Assembly: GCA_024226315.1 (NCBI GenBank)
Contig: JAAELT010000377.1
Location: 1 to 38,773 of the forward strand
Source of the DNA: a bacterium
GTDB taxonomy: Bacteria > Acidobacteriota > Thermoanaerobaculia > Multivoradales > J023
Length of the DNA: 38,773 nt
Direction of reading: 5' to 3'
Numbering within the stretch: the first letter of the stretch is position 1; the number at the start of each line of letters is the position of its first letter. Below are positions 17,003 to 26,059 of this stretch, piece by piece. A program made the position numbers and the translations under genes. The notes under the pieces were generated by a model. That model did no database searches and was not told where the DNA came from. It was given only the letters and a program-made list of their open reading frames with translations.

Positions 17003-20000
17003 AGACGATCGAAGAGGAGCGGCCCGAGCGACCGAGGCGACGGGCCGGACGCCTGCGACGCTGGGTGATAAGGCCGCTGGTGTGGGGCCTCACCATCCTG
17101 GCGATCCTGATCTTCGTGCTCCAGCTGCTTCTCGACACGCGGTGGGCGAGGGACGGCGCCCGCCGGGTCGCCACCGAGCGCCTGTCCGCCGCACTCGATC
17201 GGGAGGTCGGTATCGTCGATCTGTCCTTCGAGCTGTTGCCGCTGTCGGTCGAGCTCTGGGGGTTGACCATCTCCGGCCCCGAGGACGACGACCCGAACTT
17301 CATCGAGATTCCGTTCGCCGCCGTCGACGCCGATCTGGGCGCTCTGCGCAGACGCCGGATCCATCTGAATCAGGTCCGCATCGAGCGGCCGGTGGTCTAC
17401 CTCGAATTCTTCCCCGACGGCACTCACAACATGGTCAAGCGGCGCGAGGAACCGCGCAAGCCGAGGCGCTTCGACATCTACATTGACCGGATCGAGATTG
17501 AACGGGCGGAGTTCGGGCTCGACCAGCGGTCGGTCAAGCTTTCGCTCGCCGCCGACGCGGTGCGCACTCGGCTGCGCGGCCTGGGCGAGATGCACCTGGA
17601 GGGCCAGCTCGATGCTCACAGCATCGTCGTACGACTGCCCAACGCGCGGCCGTTCACGGTGGCGGCTTCCGGGCGCGGGTCGCTGCGCCGCGGCCTGGTC
17701 GAGATCGAGGACGCTCGCATCACCGGGCCCGACATCACCGTCACCGGCAGCGGGGTATGCGAGTACCCGCGCGAGTCGCGCGAAGGCAAGAACTGCCTGT
17801 TCCAGGCCCGCGGCCGTACCCGTGGTGAAGCGCTGGCGAGCATCGGCTATTTCGAGGACTTGAGTGGCGCGCTGACCTTCGACGGCTCGCTCCGCTGGCG
17901 CCCTCAGGTCACCGGCTGGCGCAGTCGGCTCGACGCCGAGCAGCTTCAGGTCTGGGACCGCCAGATCGCGGATTTCACCGGCAGCCTGGTCGCCGACCGT
18001 TACGGTTTCCGCATCGGCATCGACGACGCGCGCTACGCCGGCGGTCGTCTGGGCGGTGAGCTGACCTGGGAGACCAAGGTCGAAGGGCGCCCCTGGACCA
18101 TCGACCTCGACTTTCGCGGTCTCGAGCTCGACACGGTGCTCGCCGACCAGCAGATCCCCACCGCGGGCTACGCTTCGCGCCTGGACGGCGAGCTGTACTA
18201 CCGCTTCCTGTCCGAGCGGTCCGCACGCGGCGACGGCCATGGCGAGTTCGAGATCGCGCCGGATCCGCAGCGGCCGGGAGTGCCGCTGGCCGGGGCTTTT
18301 CCACTGCGCATTGCCGGCGGCATCGTGCGCGCCGACTCCCTCAGCGCGCGATCCGCGCGCCAGAGCGTGCTGGCCACCGGCTGGTACGACCTGGAGCGTC
18401 GGGCCGGCACCTACGACTACGAGATCACCTCCGCCGATCTGGCGGAGCTCGTACCCCTGCTGCCGCTCGACCAGGAGGCCGAGCCGCCGCTGTGGCTGCC
18501 GACCGCCGGCCGCGGCGACCTGGAGGGCACGCTGTACATCGAGACCTATGGGCCGTCCGGCAACGGGCAGCGTCCGGCGGGCGCCGAGGAGACCCTGGCA
18601 TCGACCGGGGGCGTCAGGACGGATCTGCGGATCCGGCTGCAGGACGTGGTGGCTCCCGGCGTCACCACACGGGGCGCCTCGGGCGCCATGCACCTCACCG
18701 ACGACGCCGTCCGCTCGCTGCGCCTGGATCTCGGCGACGGCGAGGAGGCGTTGCAGATCCGCGGCGACATGCCCTACCTGGCGACGTCCGAGAACCCCGC
18801 CGAGCTCACCTTCGAGGCCTTCGGCTGGCCACTCGACACAGTGCACCCCTGGCTCGACTTCGACCTACCGGTAGGCGGCAGGGTCTCGGGTCACCTCGAT
18901 CTTACGTACGACGACCTGGCCTCGATCGGCAAGCTCGACGCGCGGGTGTCGCCGGCGACGCTCGACCTGGCCCCGGGCGAGGAGGCCAGACCGTCCCCCG
19001 GTCTGCTGGCGCTCGACGAGATCGACCTCGACGAGTTTCACACCCGTCTGGAATGGGACGCCGAGCACATCCGCTTCCATCATCTGGAGCTCATCGCCCA
19101 GAGCGGCGTGGTGACCGGAAGCGGCACGCAGTACTGGGCCACAGAGGCCCTGGACCTCGAGCTGAGCTCGCCGTCGCTCCAACTCTCAGAACCGCCGCTG
19201 CTGGACTATCTGCCCCGCGCCGACATCCGCGGCGAGGTCGAGGTGTCCGGACGCCTCGGCGGCACGTTGCAGCAGCCGCGGCTCGATCTCGTGGTTGCCG
19301 CCGACAGCCTCGCCCTGGGCAGCCGCGTGCTCGAGGGCCGGCCGTCGCGGCTCGAGGTGAAGTGGGGCGACGGACATTTCGAGACCCGTGGCCGGCTGCT
19401 CGACATGGTGACGCTAGACGGCGGCGGCATGCTCGAAGGTGGGCGTGCCGAGATCGCGCTTCGGATCGACGGCAATGATCTGCGCGGTCTGGCCGAGATG
19501 CTGATCACCGATCCGCCCGAAGACCTCGAAGGTCGTTTCGGCGGCTCGCTGCGCATCCACGGCGGCGGCGAGGACGACGCGGTCGCGGATCTGAAGCTCG
19601 ACCGGCTCGAGGTCGAGCTCGGCGAGCGGCAGCTCGCGAGCGTCGAGCCGGTAACGGCGCGGCTCGAGACCGAGCACCTGGCGATCAGCTCGCTGCGCTT
19701 GAGCGAGGCCGCCACCGACAGCGAGTTCATGCTCACCGGCACGGTGGGCTACGCGCCGCCGACCAGCCTCGATCTCGACCTCGACAGCTCCCTGTCGTGT
19801 ACCTGGCTCGAGCTCCTGGACCTCGGCTTCGACGTCGACGGCAGGTTGGACGTGCGGGGCAAGGTGGCCGGCACCTTCGAGCAGCCGACCTTCGAGGGTC
19901 AGGGCGAGCTCTCGGGCGGCCGGGTCGCCTTGAGCGAAGACCTGCCGCTCGAGATCCGCGAGCTCAACGGCACCGTGTCGTTTCACCCCGGCCACGCGGT

Positions 20001-21078
20001 GCTCGACCGACTCGAAGGGCAGCTCGGCGGTGGCCGCGTGGCGCTCGACGGCGAGGCGGCCTTCACGGCGGGGTCCGACGAGCCGCTGATCTACCGCTTG
20101 CAGCTCACCGGCACCGACCTGGACCTGCGCTACCTCGAGGGCTGGTCGGTGCGCGGCGAGGCCGCGCTGTCGCTCGCCTCCGCTGGTGAGCGGCACGTGC
20201 TCGACGGCCGGGCGGCTCTGACCGCCATCGAGTACGTGGAGGACATCCGGATCGACTTCGAGCAACTGATGCGCGGCTTCCTCCAGCGCCAGCGCCTGGA
20301 GATCGATCCCACCGACAGCGTGCTGTCGGTGGTCGAGCTCAACATCGACGTCGAGGCGCCGGGCGCGGTGCGCGTGCGCAACAACCTCGCCGATTTCACC
20401 GGCAGCGCCCATATGCTGATCCGCGGCAACCTGGCTCAGCCCGTGCTCTACGGCGAAGTCGAGATCGATCCCGAGAGCACTCTGATCTACAACAGCACCG
20501 ACTACGAGATCGAGCGCGGCCGCGTGGTGTTCGCCAACCCCTACGAGATCGATCCCGAGATCGATCTGATCGCGGTCACCCGGGTGCGCGAGTTCGACGT
20601 CACCCTGGCGGTCGACGGTACTTTCGATCGCCTGGCGACCCGCTTTTCCTCCGAGCCGCCGCTGCCCGACCTCGAGGTCTTCCGGCTGCTCGCCTCGGGC
20701 GGTGACGAGACCACCGACACCACCCTGCTGCGGCCTCAGCGCACCGAGATCGAGGAAGACCCGTCGACCAGCGCCGCCACCTTCCTCTACGGCCAGGCGG
20801 CCTCGGTGATCGGCCAGCGGGTCAACAACCTGTTCGGCTTCGACAAGTTTCGCATCGACCCGCTGACCGGCAGCGGCGACCAGCTGTCGAAAGCCCGGGT
20901 GACGGTCGGCAAACGACTGTCGAAAGACGTGCTGGTGACATTTTCGGCCGATCCATCGTCAACCGAGGACCAGCGCCTGCGGATCGAATGGCAGGTGAGT
21001 CCGGGGATGGTGCTGGTGCTAACTCAGAACGGCGATGACAGCTACTCCGCGGATGCGCGCTGGGAGTCGAGCTTCTGA
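16990..21078 (+). CDS. tamB: TamB-like inner-membrane-anchored transport bridge protein
   Basis: A 1362-residue AsmA/TamB-superfamily protein, near the usual TamB length. A basic N-terminus is followed by one membrane anchor (about 29-48), then a long periplasmic beta-rich body with repeating hydrophobic/charged strands typical of the lipid-conducting groove. The last 200 or so residues form the conserved TamB C-terminal domain (DUF490): LEVFRLLASG, AATFLYGQAASVIGQ, NNLFGFDKFRIDP and VTVGKRLSKDVLVTFS. It overlaps nadK by 13 bp and is followed 19 bp later by the Omp85 gene, its presumed outer-membrane partner. Known TamB proteins help move phospholipids to the outer membrane. Confidence 0.9.
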   Translation: MGRLKTIEEERPERPRRRAGRLRRWVIRPLVWGLTILAILIFVLQLLLDTRWARDGARRVATERLSAALDREVGIVDLSFELLPLSVELWGLTISGPEDDDPNFIEIPFAAVDADLGALRRRRIHLNQVRIERPVVYLEFFPDGTHNMVKRREEPRKPRRFDIYIDRIEIERAEFGLDQRSVKLSLAADAVRTRLRGLGEMHLEGQLDAHSIVVRLPNARPFTVAASGRGSLRRGLVEIEDARITGPDITVTGSGVCEYPRESREGKNCLFQARGRTRGEALASIGYFEDLSGALTFDGSLRWRPQVTGWRSRLDAEQLQVWDRQIADFTGSLVADRYGFRIGIDDARYAGGRLGGELTWETKVEGRPWTIDLDFRGLELDTVLADQQIPTAGYASRLDGELYYRFLSERSARGDGHGEFEIAPDPQRPGVPLAGAFPLRIAGGIVRADSLSARSARQSVLATGWYDLERRAGTYDYEITSADLAELVPLLPLDQEAEPPLWLPTAGRGDLEGTLYIETYGPSGNGQRPAGAEETLASTGGVRTDLRIRLQDVVAPGVTTRGASGAMHLTDDAVRSLRLDLGDGEEALQIRGDMPYLATSENPAELTFEAFGWPLDTVHPWLDFDLPVGGRVSGHLDLTYDDLASIGKLDARVSPATLDLAPGEEARPSPGLLALDEIDLDEFHTRLEWDAEHIRFHHLELIAQSGVVTGSGTQYWATEALDLELSSPSLQLSEPPLLDYLPRADIRGEVEVSGRLGGTLQQPRLDLVVAADSLALGSRVLEGRPSRLEVKWGDGHFETRGRLLDMVTLDGGGMLEGGRAEIALRIDGNDLRGLAEMLITDPPEDLEGRFGGSLRIHGGGEDDAVADLKLDRLEVELGERQLASVEPVTARLETEHLAISSLRLSEAATDSEFMLTGTVGYAPPTSLDLDLDSSLSCTWLELLDLGFDVDGRLDVRGKVAGTFEQPTFEGQGELSGGRVALSEDLPLEIRELNGTVSFHPGHAVLDRLEGQLGGGRVALDGEAAFTAGSDEPLIYRLQLTGTDLDLRYLEGWSVRGEAALSLASAGERHVLDGRAALTAIEYVEDIRIDFEQLMRGFLQRQRLEIDPTDSVLSVVELNIDVEAPGAVRVRNNLADFTGSAHMLIRGNLAQPVLYGEVEIDPESTLIYNSTDYEIERGRVVFANPYEIDPEIDLIAVTRVREFDVTLAVDGTFDRLATRFSSEPPLPDLEVFRLLASGGDETTDTTLLRPQRTEIEEDPSTSAATFLYGQAASVIGQRVNNLFGFDKFRIDPLTGSGDQLSKARVTVGKRLSKDVLVTFSADPSSTEDQRLRIEWQVSPGMVLVLTQNGDDSYSADARWESSF

Positions 21079-21097
21079 GCACGACGGCGGTACGATC

Positions 21098-23956
21098 GTG
21101 AACCGTGTCGCTCCAGTGCTGGCGGTGATGTGCTTGTTGGGGTCGCCGGTCGCGGCCGGCGGAGCCCAGGAGCTCGGCTCCGTGGTCAGCGCTGTCGAGT
21201 TGAGACTCGACGCCCCGCTCGGTCGGCGGACCGAGCTGGAGCCTCTGCTCGCCATCCGGCCGGGCACGGCACTGACCGACGACGACGCGCGGCGCACGCT
21301 GTCGAACCTCCAGGCCACGGGTCTGTTCACCGAGATCGAGATTCTGATCCGTCGCGACGGATCCCCGGAGTCTCCCGGGTCCGACACCACGAGCACCATG
21401 GCCGTGGACACCGTGCCGATAGACACCGTGACCGTCGTGGTCGTGCTGCGCGCCCAGACCTGGGTGAGCTCGGTCGAGCTTCGTGGCGAGCGTGAGATCT
21501 CAGACCGGGCGCTCCTGCGAGTGGTGACCCAGAAAGAGGCCAGCCCGCTGGTGGAGGCCCGGATACGGGAAAGCCAACAGGCTCTCGAAACCCTCTACCA
21601 CCAGCGCGGCTATCGCCAGGCCAGGGTGCTCGTCAGCGCCGTGCCCACGGGCCCCAAGCGGGTCGACCTGGTGATCGAGGCCGAGAGCGGCCCACGAGCG
21701 ATGGTCGGCGAGATCGTCTTCGAGGGCGCGATCGAGCCGTTCAGCGCCCCTGAGCTGCGCACGGCGCTCAAGAGCGCCACGGGCTCGAAGTACGATCGCG
21801 AGCGTATCGAGACCGATGCCGTCCGGTTGCGCACCTGGCTCGCCCGGCGCGGCCATCTGCGAGCCGAGGTCGGCATCCCGCGCGAGGCCTACGATCGCGA
21901 GACCAACCGCATGGACCTCACCTACCCGGTCACGATCGGCCCGGAGATCGCGCTCGAAGCTACGGGCACCACGCGCAAGTGGCTGAAGCGCAAGGGGTTC
22001 CTGCCCTTTCTCGACAAGGAGGTCCTCGACGATCTGGCCCTGACCCAGCACTGCACCCGGATCCGCGACCACCTCCAACGCAAGGGCCACTACCGTGCCG
22101 AGGTTCTCTGCGGAGTGGAGGAGCGGCAAACCGGCCCGGTGCTGGCGATCACGGTCGAGCCCGGCGACGTCTACCAGCTCACCCAGATCGGCTTCGCCGG
22201 CAACGAGCAGATCGCCGACGAAGAGCTCCTGCCGCTGATGGCCACTTCTCCGCGATCGCCGCTCAGCCCGGGCAGCGGCCGGCTGGTGCGCAAGAACCTG
22301 GACGAAGACCTCGACAACCTCCGCTCCTACTACCTCCTTCAAGGCTTCGGCGAGGTCGAGATCGGCACCTTCACCATCATCGAGGGCGGCCGCTCCCTCG
22401 AGCTCGAGATCGACGTCGTGGAGGGGCCCCGGCAGCGTCTGGTCGACTTCACCTTCGCCGGCGTCGAGATGCTCGACCTCGACCGCATCCGCGCGAGCCT
22501 ACCTCTTGCACCCGGCAGCCCTTTCCACCCGGTCCTGCTGGACGACAGCCTCAACATCGTACGCGCTCTCTACGAGGATGAAGGCTTCCCCTCGGTGGTC
22601 GTCACCCCGCGCCTGGATTGGAACGACGACCGCACCCTGGTCGACATCCACCTCGAGGTCGACGAAGGACCGCAGGCCATCGTCGATCGCTTGATCCTGC
22701 GCGGTCAGCGGCGCACCAAGACCGACGTCGTGCGACGTTTCGTCCGCCTCCAGGAGGGCGAGCCGGTCAGCCGCCGGCGCCTGCTCGAGGTCGAGCGCGA
22801 CCTCTACCGGCTGGGGATCTTCTCCAAGGTCGACGTCGAGCAGCGCTCGGTGGCCGAGAGCTCGGCCCGGCGCGACGTGGTGGTGCGTCTGGAAGAAGGA
22901 CGCCGGTACCGACTGGCCTACGGCGTCAGCTACGACTCCGACGACGGCCTCGGCGGCCTGCTGAGCATCACACGCGCCAACATCGGCGGCCGCGGCGACC
23001 GCCTGCAGCTCGATCTGCGGGGCACCGAGCGAGAGAGTACCTTCCGGCTGCTCTACGACCAGCCGTTGCTGTGGCACTACAAGCTGCCGGTCACCTACAG
23101 CCTTTTCGGCCAGGAGGAGGACCGCGAGTCGTTCTCGGTCGACAACGTCGGTGCCCAGGTCGCGGTGACCCGGGACCTGCCCTCGGTGCGGCTGCGCGCC
23201 GTCGCCGAATACCGGTCGGTGGAGATCTCCCAGCAGACCATCGACTTCGAAGACCTCGATCCGGGCGACATCGATCGCGAGGATCGGGAGGTCGAGATCT
23301 TCAGCCTGATCCCGATCCTCTATATCGACCGCCGCGACAACCCGCTCGATCCCGAGCTCGGCTGGTCGACCGCGGTGCAGCTCGAGTACGCGCTGCCCTT
23401 CGCCCAGGCCGAGACCAACTTCCTGAAGCTATTCTGGCAACAGACGCAGTACGTCCCCTTCGGGCGGTTCGGCAGCCTGGCGGCGAGCTGGCGGTTCGGC
23501 GCCATCGAGCCCCTCGACGACAACGCCGAGCTCGATCCACTGGTGCCGCCGGATCTCCCCAGCGCCCTGGTGCCGGTCTCCGAGCGTTTCTTCGCCGGCG
23601 GCCGCACATCGCACCGAGCCTACGAGCGCGACCGTCTGGGCATCCTGGGTGAGACGCTCTTCCTGGTGGGTGAGGAGATCATCGAGGCCGGCGGTAACGG
23701 CCTGGCGGTGCTCAATCTCGACTACCGGTTCCCGATCACCGGCCCGGTCGGCGGCATCGTCTTCTTCGACATCGGCAACGTCTGGGCCGACTGGCGGGAC
23801 CTCGATCCGAGCGACTTCAAGCCGGGAGCCGGGCTGGGAGTGCGCTACGCCTCGCCGATCGGGCCCATCCGGCTAGAGATCGGCTGGAAGCTCGACGCCG
23901 AACCCGACGAGGACGACGCTCCGGTGTTCTTCCTGAGCTTCGGCAATCCGTTCTGA
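21098..23956 (+). CDS. TamA/BamA-type Omp85 outer membrane protein with seven predicted POTRA domains
   Basis: A 952-residue protein starting at GTG 21098, chosen because it yields a signal peptide (VNRVAPVLAVMCLLGSPVAAGG) and does not overlap tamB. I count seven POTRA-like units before the barrel, each beginning with a strand such as WVSSVELRGEREISD, LTQIGFAGNEQIADE or IVDRLILRGQRRTKTD. This exceeds the three of TamA and five of BamA. The Omp85 barrel fills the last third and ends in FFLSFGNPF, with the terminal Phe of outer membrane proteins. The loop-6 motif usually VRGY/F reads SHRAY. Adjacent tamB supports a TamA-like role. A BamA role is an alternative. Confidence 0.88.
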   Translation: MNRVAPVLAVMCLLGSPVAAGGAQELGSVVSAVELRLDAPLGRRTELEPLLAIRPGTALTDDDARRTLSNLQATGLFTEIEILIRRDGSPESPGSDTTSTMAVDTVPIDTVTVVVVLRAQTWVSSVELRGEREISDRALLRVVTQKEASPLVEARIRESQQALETLYHQRGYRQARVLVSAVPTGPKRVDLVIEAESGPRAMVGEIVFEGAIEPFSAPELRTALKSATGSKYDRERIETDAVRLRTWLARRGHLRAEVGIPREAYDRETNRMDLTYPVTIGPEIALEATGTTRKWLKRKGFLPFLDKEVLDDLALTQHCTRIRDHLQRKGHYRAEVLCGVEERQTGPVLAITVEPGDVYQLTQIGFAGNEQIADEELLPLMATSPRSPLSPGSGRLVRKNLDEDLDNLRSYYLLQGFGEVEIGTFTIIEGGRSLELEIDVVEGPRQRLVDFTFAGVEMLDLDRIRASLPLAPGSPFHPVLLDDSLNIVRALYEDEGFPSVVVTPRLDWNDDRTLVDIHLEVDEGPQAIVDRLILRGQRRTKTDVVRRFVRLQEGEPVSRRRLLEVERDLYRLGIFSKVDVEQRSVAESSARRDVVVRLEEGRRYRLAYGVSYDSDDGLGGLLSITRANIGGRGDRLQLDLRGTERESTFRLLYDQPLLWHYKLPVTYSLFGQEEDRESFSVDNVGAQVAVTRDLPSVRLRAVAEYRSVEISQQTIDFEDLDPGDIDREDREVEIFSLIPILYIDRRDNPLDPELGWSTAVQLEYALPFAQAETNFLKLFWQQTQYVPFGRFGSLAASWRFGAIEPLDDNAELDPLVPPDLPSALVPVSERFFAGGRTSHRAYERDRLGILGETLFLVGEEIIEAGGNGLAVLNLDYRFPITGPVGGIVFFDIGNVWADWRDLDPSDFKPGAGLGVRYASPIGPIRLEIGWKLDAEPDEDDAPVFFLSFGNPF

Positions 23957-24073
23957 GCCTGCCTTCCTCGGAAGCATGACGAAGGCGCCACTTCCTGATA
24001 GCCTTCAGGCTAGCTGGCGTTCCCCCACCTCAGATCGTTGAGGCGGTTCTGTCGCCTCTCGGGCTCGCTCGGC

Positions 24074-24091
24074 TGATCCCGCCCGGGATCA
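24074..24091. promoter_or_regulatory. 18-bp near-palindrome upstream of the dehydrogenase gene
   Basis: TGATCCCG and CGGGATCA are perfect inverted arms separated by 2 bp. They lie about 135 bp before the dehydrogenase start in a 270-bp intergenic region that otherwise shows no element I can name. It could be an operator or a short terminator for the Omp85 transcript, though no T-tract follows. Confidence 0.3.
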
Positions 24092-24226
24092 CCACCCGGA
24101 GCCCGACGTCTGAAAAACATCTCCGCGGCCCCGCCTCCTCAGGTAAGGCCGATGGCCCGGCGGATCTCGCGCTTCCCGAGCGCCCGATGCGGGCTCGTTC
24201 TCCCTCGCATAAGGAGAGTTGAAATC

Positions 24227-25330
24227 ATGTCCAAGGTCTTCGACGAGTTCACGGACGAGTACGGTCCGGAAAAAATCGTCTATGTCTATGAGCCGCGCAG
24301 CGGCCTCAAGGGCATCATCGTCATCGACAATACTGCCGCCGGCCCCGGTATCGGCGGCATCCGCATGGCTCCCGACGTCTCCACCGCCGAGGTCTTCCGC
24401 CTGGCGCGCGCCATGACCTGGAAGAACGCTCTGGCCGGCATTCCGCACGGCGGCGCCAAATCGGCCATCCTGGCCGACCCCACGACGCCCAACAAAGAGA
24501 CCTTGATCCGGCAGTTCGCGCGCGCCATGAAGAACATGCAGGGCTACATCCCCGGCCCCGACATGGGCACCGACGAGGTCTCGATGGCCTGGGTGCGCGA
24601 CGAGATCGGCCGCTCGGTGGGGCTGTCGAAAGTTCTGGGCGGCATTCCGCTCGATCAGATCGGCGCCACCGGCTACGGCCTGGCGATCTGCGCCGAGGTG
24701 GCGCAGGAGTTCGCCGAGATCGAGCTCGAGGGTGCCAGGGTCCTGGTTCAGGGCTTCGGCAACGTCGGCTCCCATGCCGCTCGGTATCTCGAGGAGCGCG
24801 GCGCGGTGTTGGTGGCGGCCTCGGATCTCGACGGCACGCTCTACGACGAGAACGGCATCGACGTCGACAAGCTGACCGGCATCAAGGCCGACACCGGCCA
24901 CGTCACCACCTACGACGGCGGCAAGAAGCTGCCGCGCGACGCCTGGGTCGACATCCCGTGCGACATCTTCGTGCCGGCGGCGCGCCCCGACGTGATCGAC
25001 GAGCGCAACGCCGTGCGCCTGAAGTGCAAGCTCATCCTGCAGGGCGCCAACATCCCGGTCACCGCCCGCGGCGAGCGCATCCTGCACGATTCCGGCATCG
25101 TCTCTGTTCCCGACTTCGTGGCCAACGCCGGCGGCGTGATCTGCGCCTCGGTCGAGTACCGCGGCGGCACCCAGAAGCAGGCCTTCGAGACCATCGAAGA
25201 GAAGATCCGCGAGAACACCCGCGCGGTGATGGACCTGGCCCGGGCCCACAGCCAGATCCCCGCCGAGGCCGCCCTGACGCTCGCCAAACAGCGGGTTGCC
25301 GAGGCGATGGCGTACCGCCGGTCTCACTGA
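24227..25330 (+). CDS. Glu/Leu/Phe/Val dehydrogenase
   Basis: A 367-residue amino-acid dehydrogenase, closer to leucine dehydrogenase length than to glutamate dehydrogenase. The start at ATG 24227 has AAGGAG about 10 nt upstream. Active-site lysines K66 (MTWKNALAG) and K78 (PHGGAKSAI) are conserved, followed by GPDMGTDEVSMAWVRDE and a dinucleotide-binding loop GFGNVGSHAA. The VPAARPDVID and LQGANIPVT blocks match the family. It catalyses reversible oxidative deamination of an amino acid with NAD(P). The GPDMGT region resembles glutamate enzymes while length and lysine spacing resemble leucine enzymes, so the substrate is left open. Confidence 0.9.
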   Translation: MSKVFDEFTDEYGPEKIVYVYEPRSGLKGIIVIDNTAAGPGIGGIRMAPDVSTAEVFRLARAMTWKNALAGIPHGGAKSAILADPTTPNKETLIRQFARAMKNMQGYIPGPDMGTDEVSMAWVRDEIGRSVGLSKVLGGIPLDQIGATGYGLAICAEVAQEFAEIELEGARVLVQGFGNVGSHAARYLEERGAVLVAASDLDGTLYDENGIDVDKLTGIKADTGHVTTYDGGKKLPRDAWVDIPCDIFVPAARPDVIDERNAVRLKCKLILQGANIPVTARGERILHDSGIVSVPDFVANAGGVICASVEYRGGTQKQAFETIEEKIRENTRAVMDLARAHSQIPAEAALTLAKQRVAEAMAYRRSH

Positions 25331-25485
25331 GTCCGGAAACCGCTCGGGTGGCACTGGCGGCTTGCCCGCCAGTGTCTGCATCGCACCATCAGGCGCACCT
25401 CCGAACCATGCCGTTGGGCGCCACCGGCGGGCCGGCAGCAGCCCGCGGGTCTGGCGACGACGGGATCGCGAAGCAGGTGCGGAAC

Positions 25486-25971
25486 GGTGACGATGCCGCG
25501 AATATCGTCACCGGAGCCGCGATTCGGGCCGCCAGAGGCGCGAGGCCGGGCTCGAAGTGGACCTTTTGCGCGACCAGAATCCCACCCCTTGCCCAGTTGG
25601 ACGCACTTCGAAGCCGTCGAAACGCGTTCATTTCCATTGGATCGTCATCCATCGTCACCGAAAGGCGACCAACAGGAACAAGACGCGATCAATCGCCTTC
25701 GAAGTGTGTTCAACGCGGCGAGATCGTCATCCATCGTCACCGAAGTGCGACCAACAGGACCCCTCGGACGCCCGCGGGCCGCGAAACGACCCTAGTTCTG
25801 GGTAGATTCGTAACATCGTCACCCATCGTCACCCATCGTCACCCGTCGCGAGGAGCGCGCCGAAGCTCGTATTTCGGCAAGAAATCGGACAGATCGGACC
25901 TCGCCGGTCGGAATAGCTCGATTTCTGGCGGATGGTGACGATGGCACCGCTCGATCGTCACCATCGTCACC
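25486..25971. repeat. Array of ten perfect ATCGTCACC 9-mers
   Basis: Within the 729-bp gene-free stretch 25331-26059, ATCGTCACC occurs exactly at 25504, 25651, 25733, 25815, 25825, 25835, 25954 and 25963 on the plus strand, and as its complement at 25486 and 25934. Two near-copies ATCGTCATCC (25641, 25723) sit 10 bp before perfect copies. Several copies are spaced 9-10 bp, and 25486/25504 form an inverted pair with a 9-bp gap. Such density of a 9-mer cannot be chance. The array ends about 55 bp before a TATAAT box, so a binding-site role for an activator is likely. Confidence 0.85.
25639..25759. repeat. Two 39-bp direct repeats at 82-bp spacing
   Basis: Copies at 25639-25677 and 25721-25759 share the ATCGTCATCC-ATCGTCACC tandem followed by a GCGACCAACAGGA element. 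A degenerate version of the trailing element appears near 25570 (GCGACCAGAAT). The intervening sequence is partly similar, so the unit is probably about 82 bp. Confidence 0.75.
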
Positions 25972-26025
25972 CAACCGCATCGGTCGCGCCTTCTCGGGCC
26001 GCGCTACCGAATGATGGAGCCGAGA

Positions 26026-26031
26026 TATAAT
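26026..26031 (+). promoter_or_regulatory. Perfect TATAAT -10 box without a -35 box
   Basis: TATAAT lies 28 bp before the regulator start codon; the expected -35 region (about 26003-26008, GCTACC) has no resemblance to TTGACA. This is the usual form of an activator-dependent promoter and fits the ATCGTCACC array that ends at 25971. Confidence 0.6.
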
Positions 26032-26059
26032 GCGGAGTAATATCGCAACGGGAGGCAGA

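Noticed and set aside
16963..18846. A 627-codon antisense frame in tamB
   Set aside because: Antisense shadow of high G+C coding DNA, no recognisable domain.
21035..21097. ATG start for the Omp85 gene at 21035
   Set aside because: It would overlap the tamB end and place a charged stretch before the signal peptide; GTG 21098 gives a clean signal sequence.
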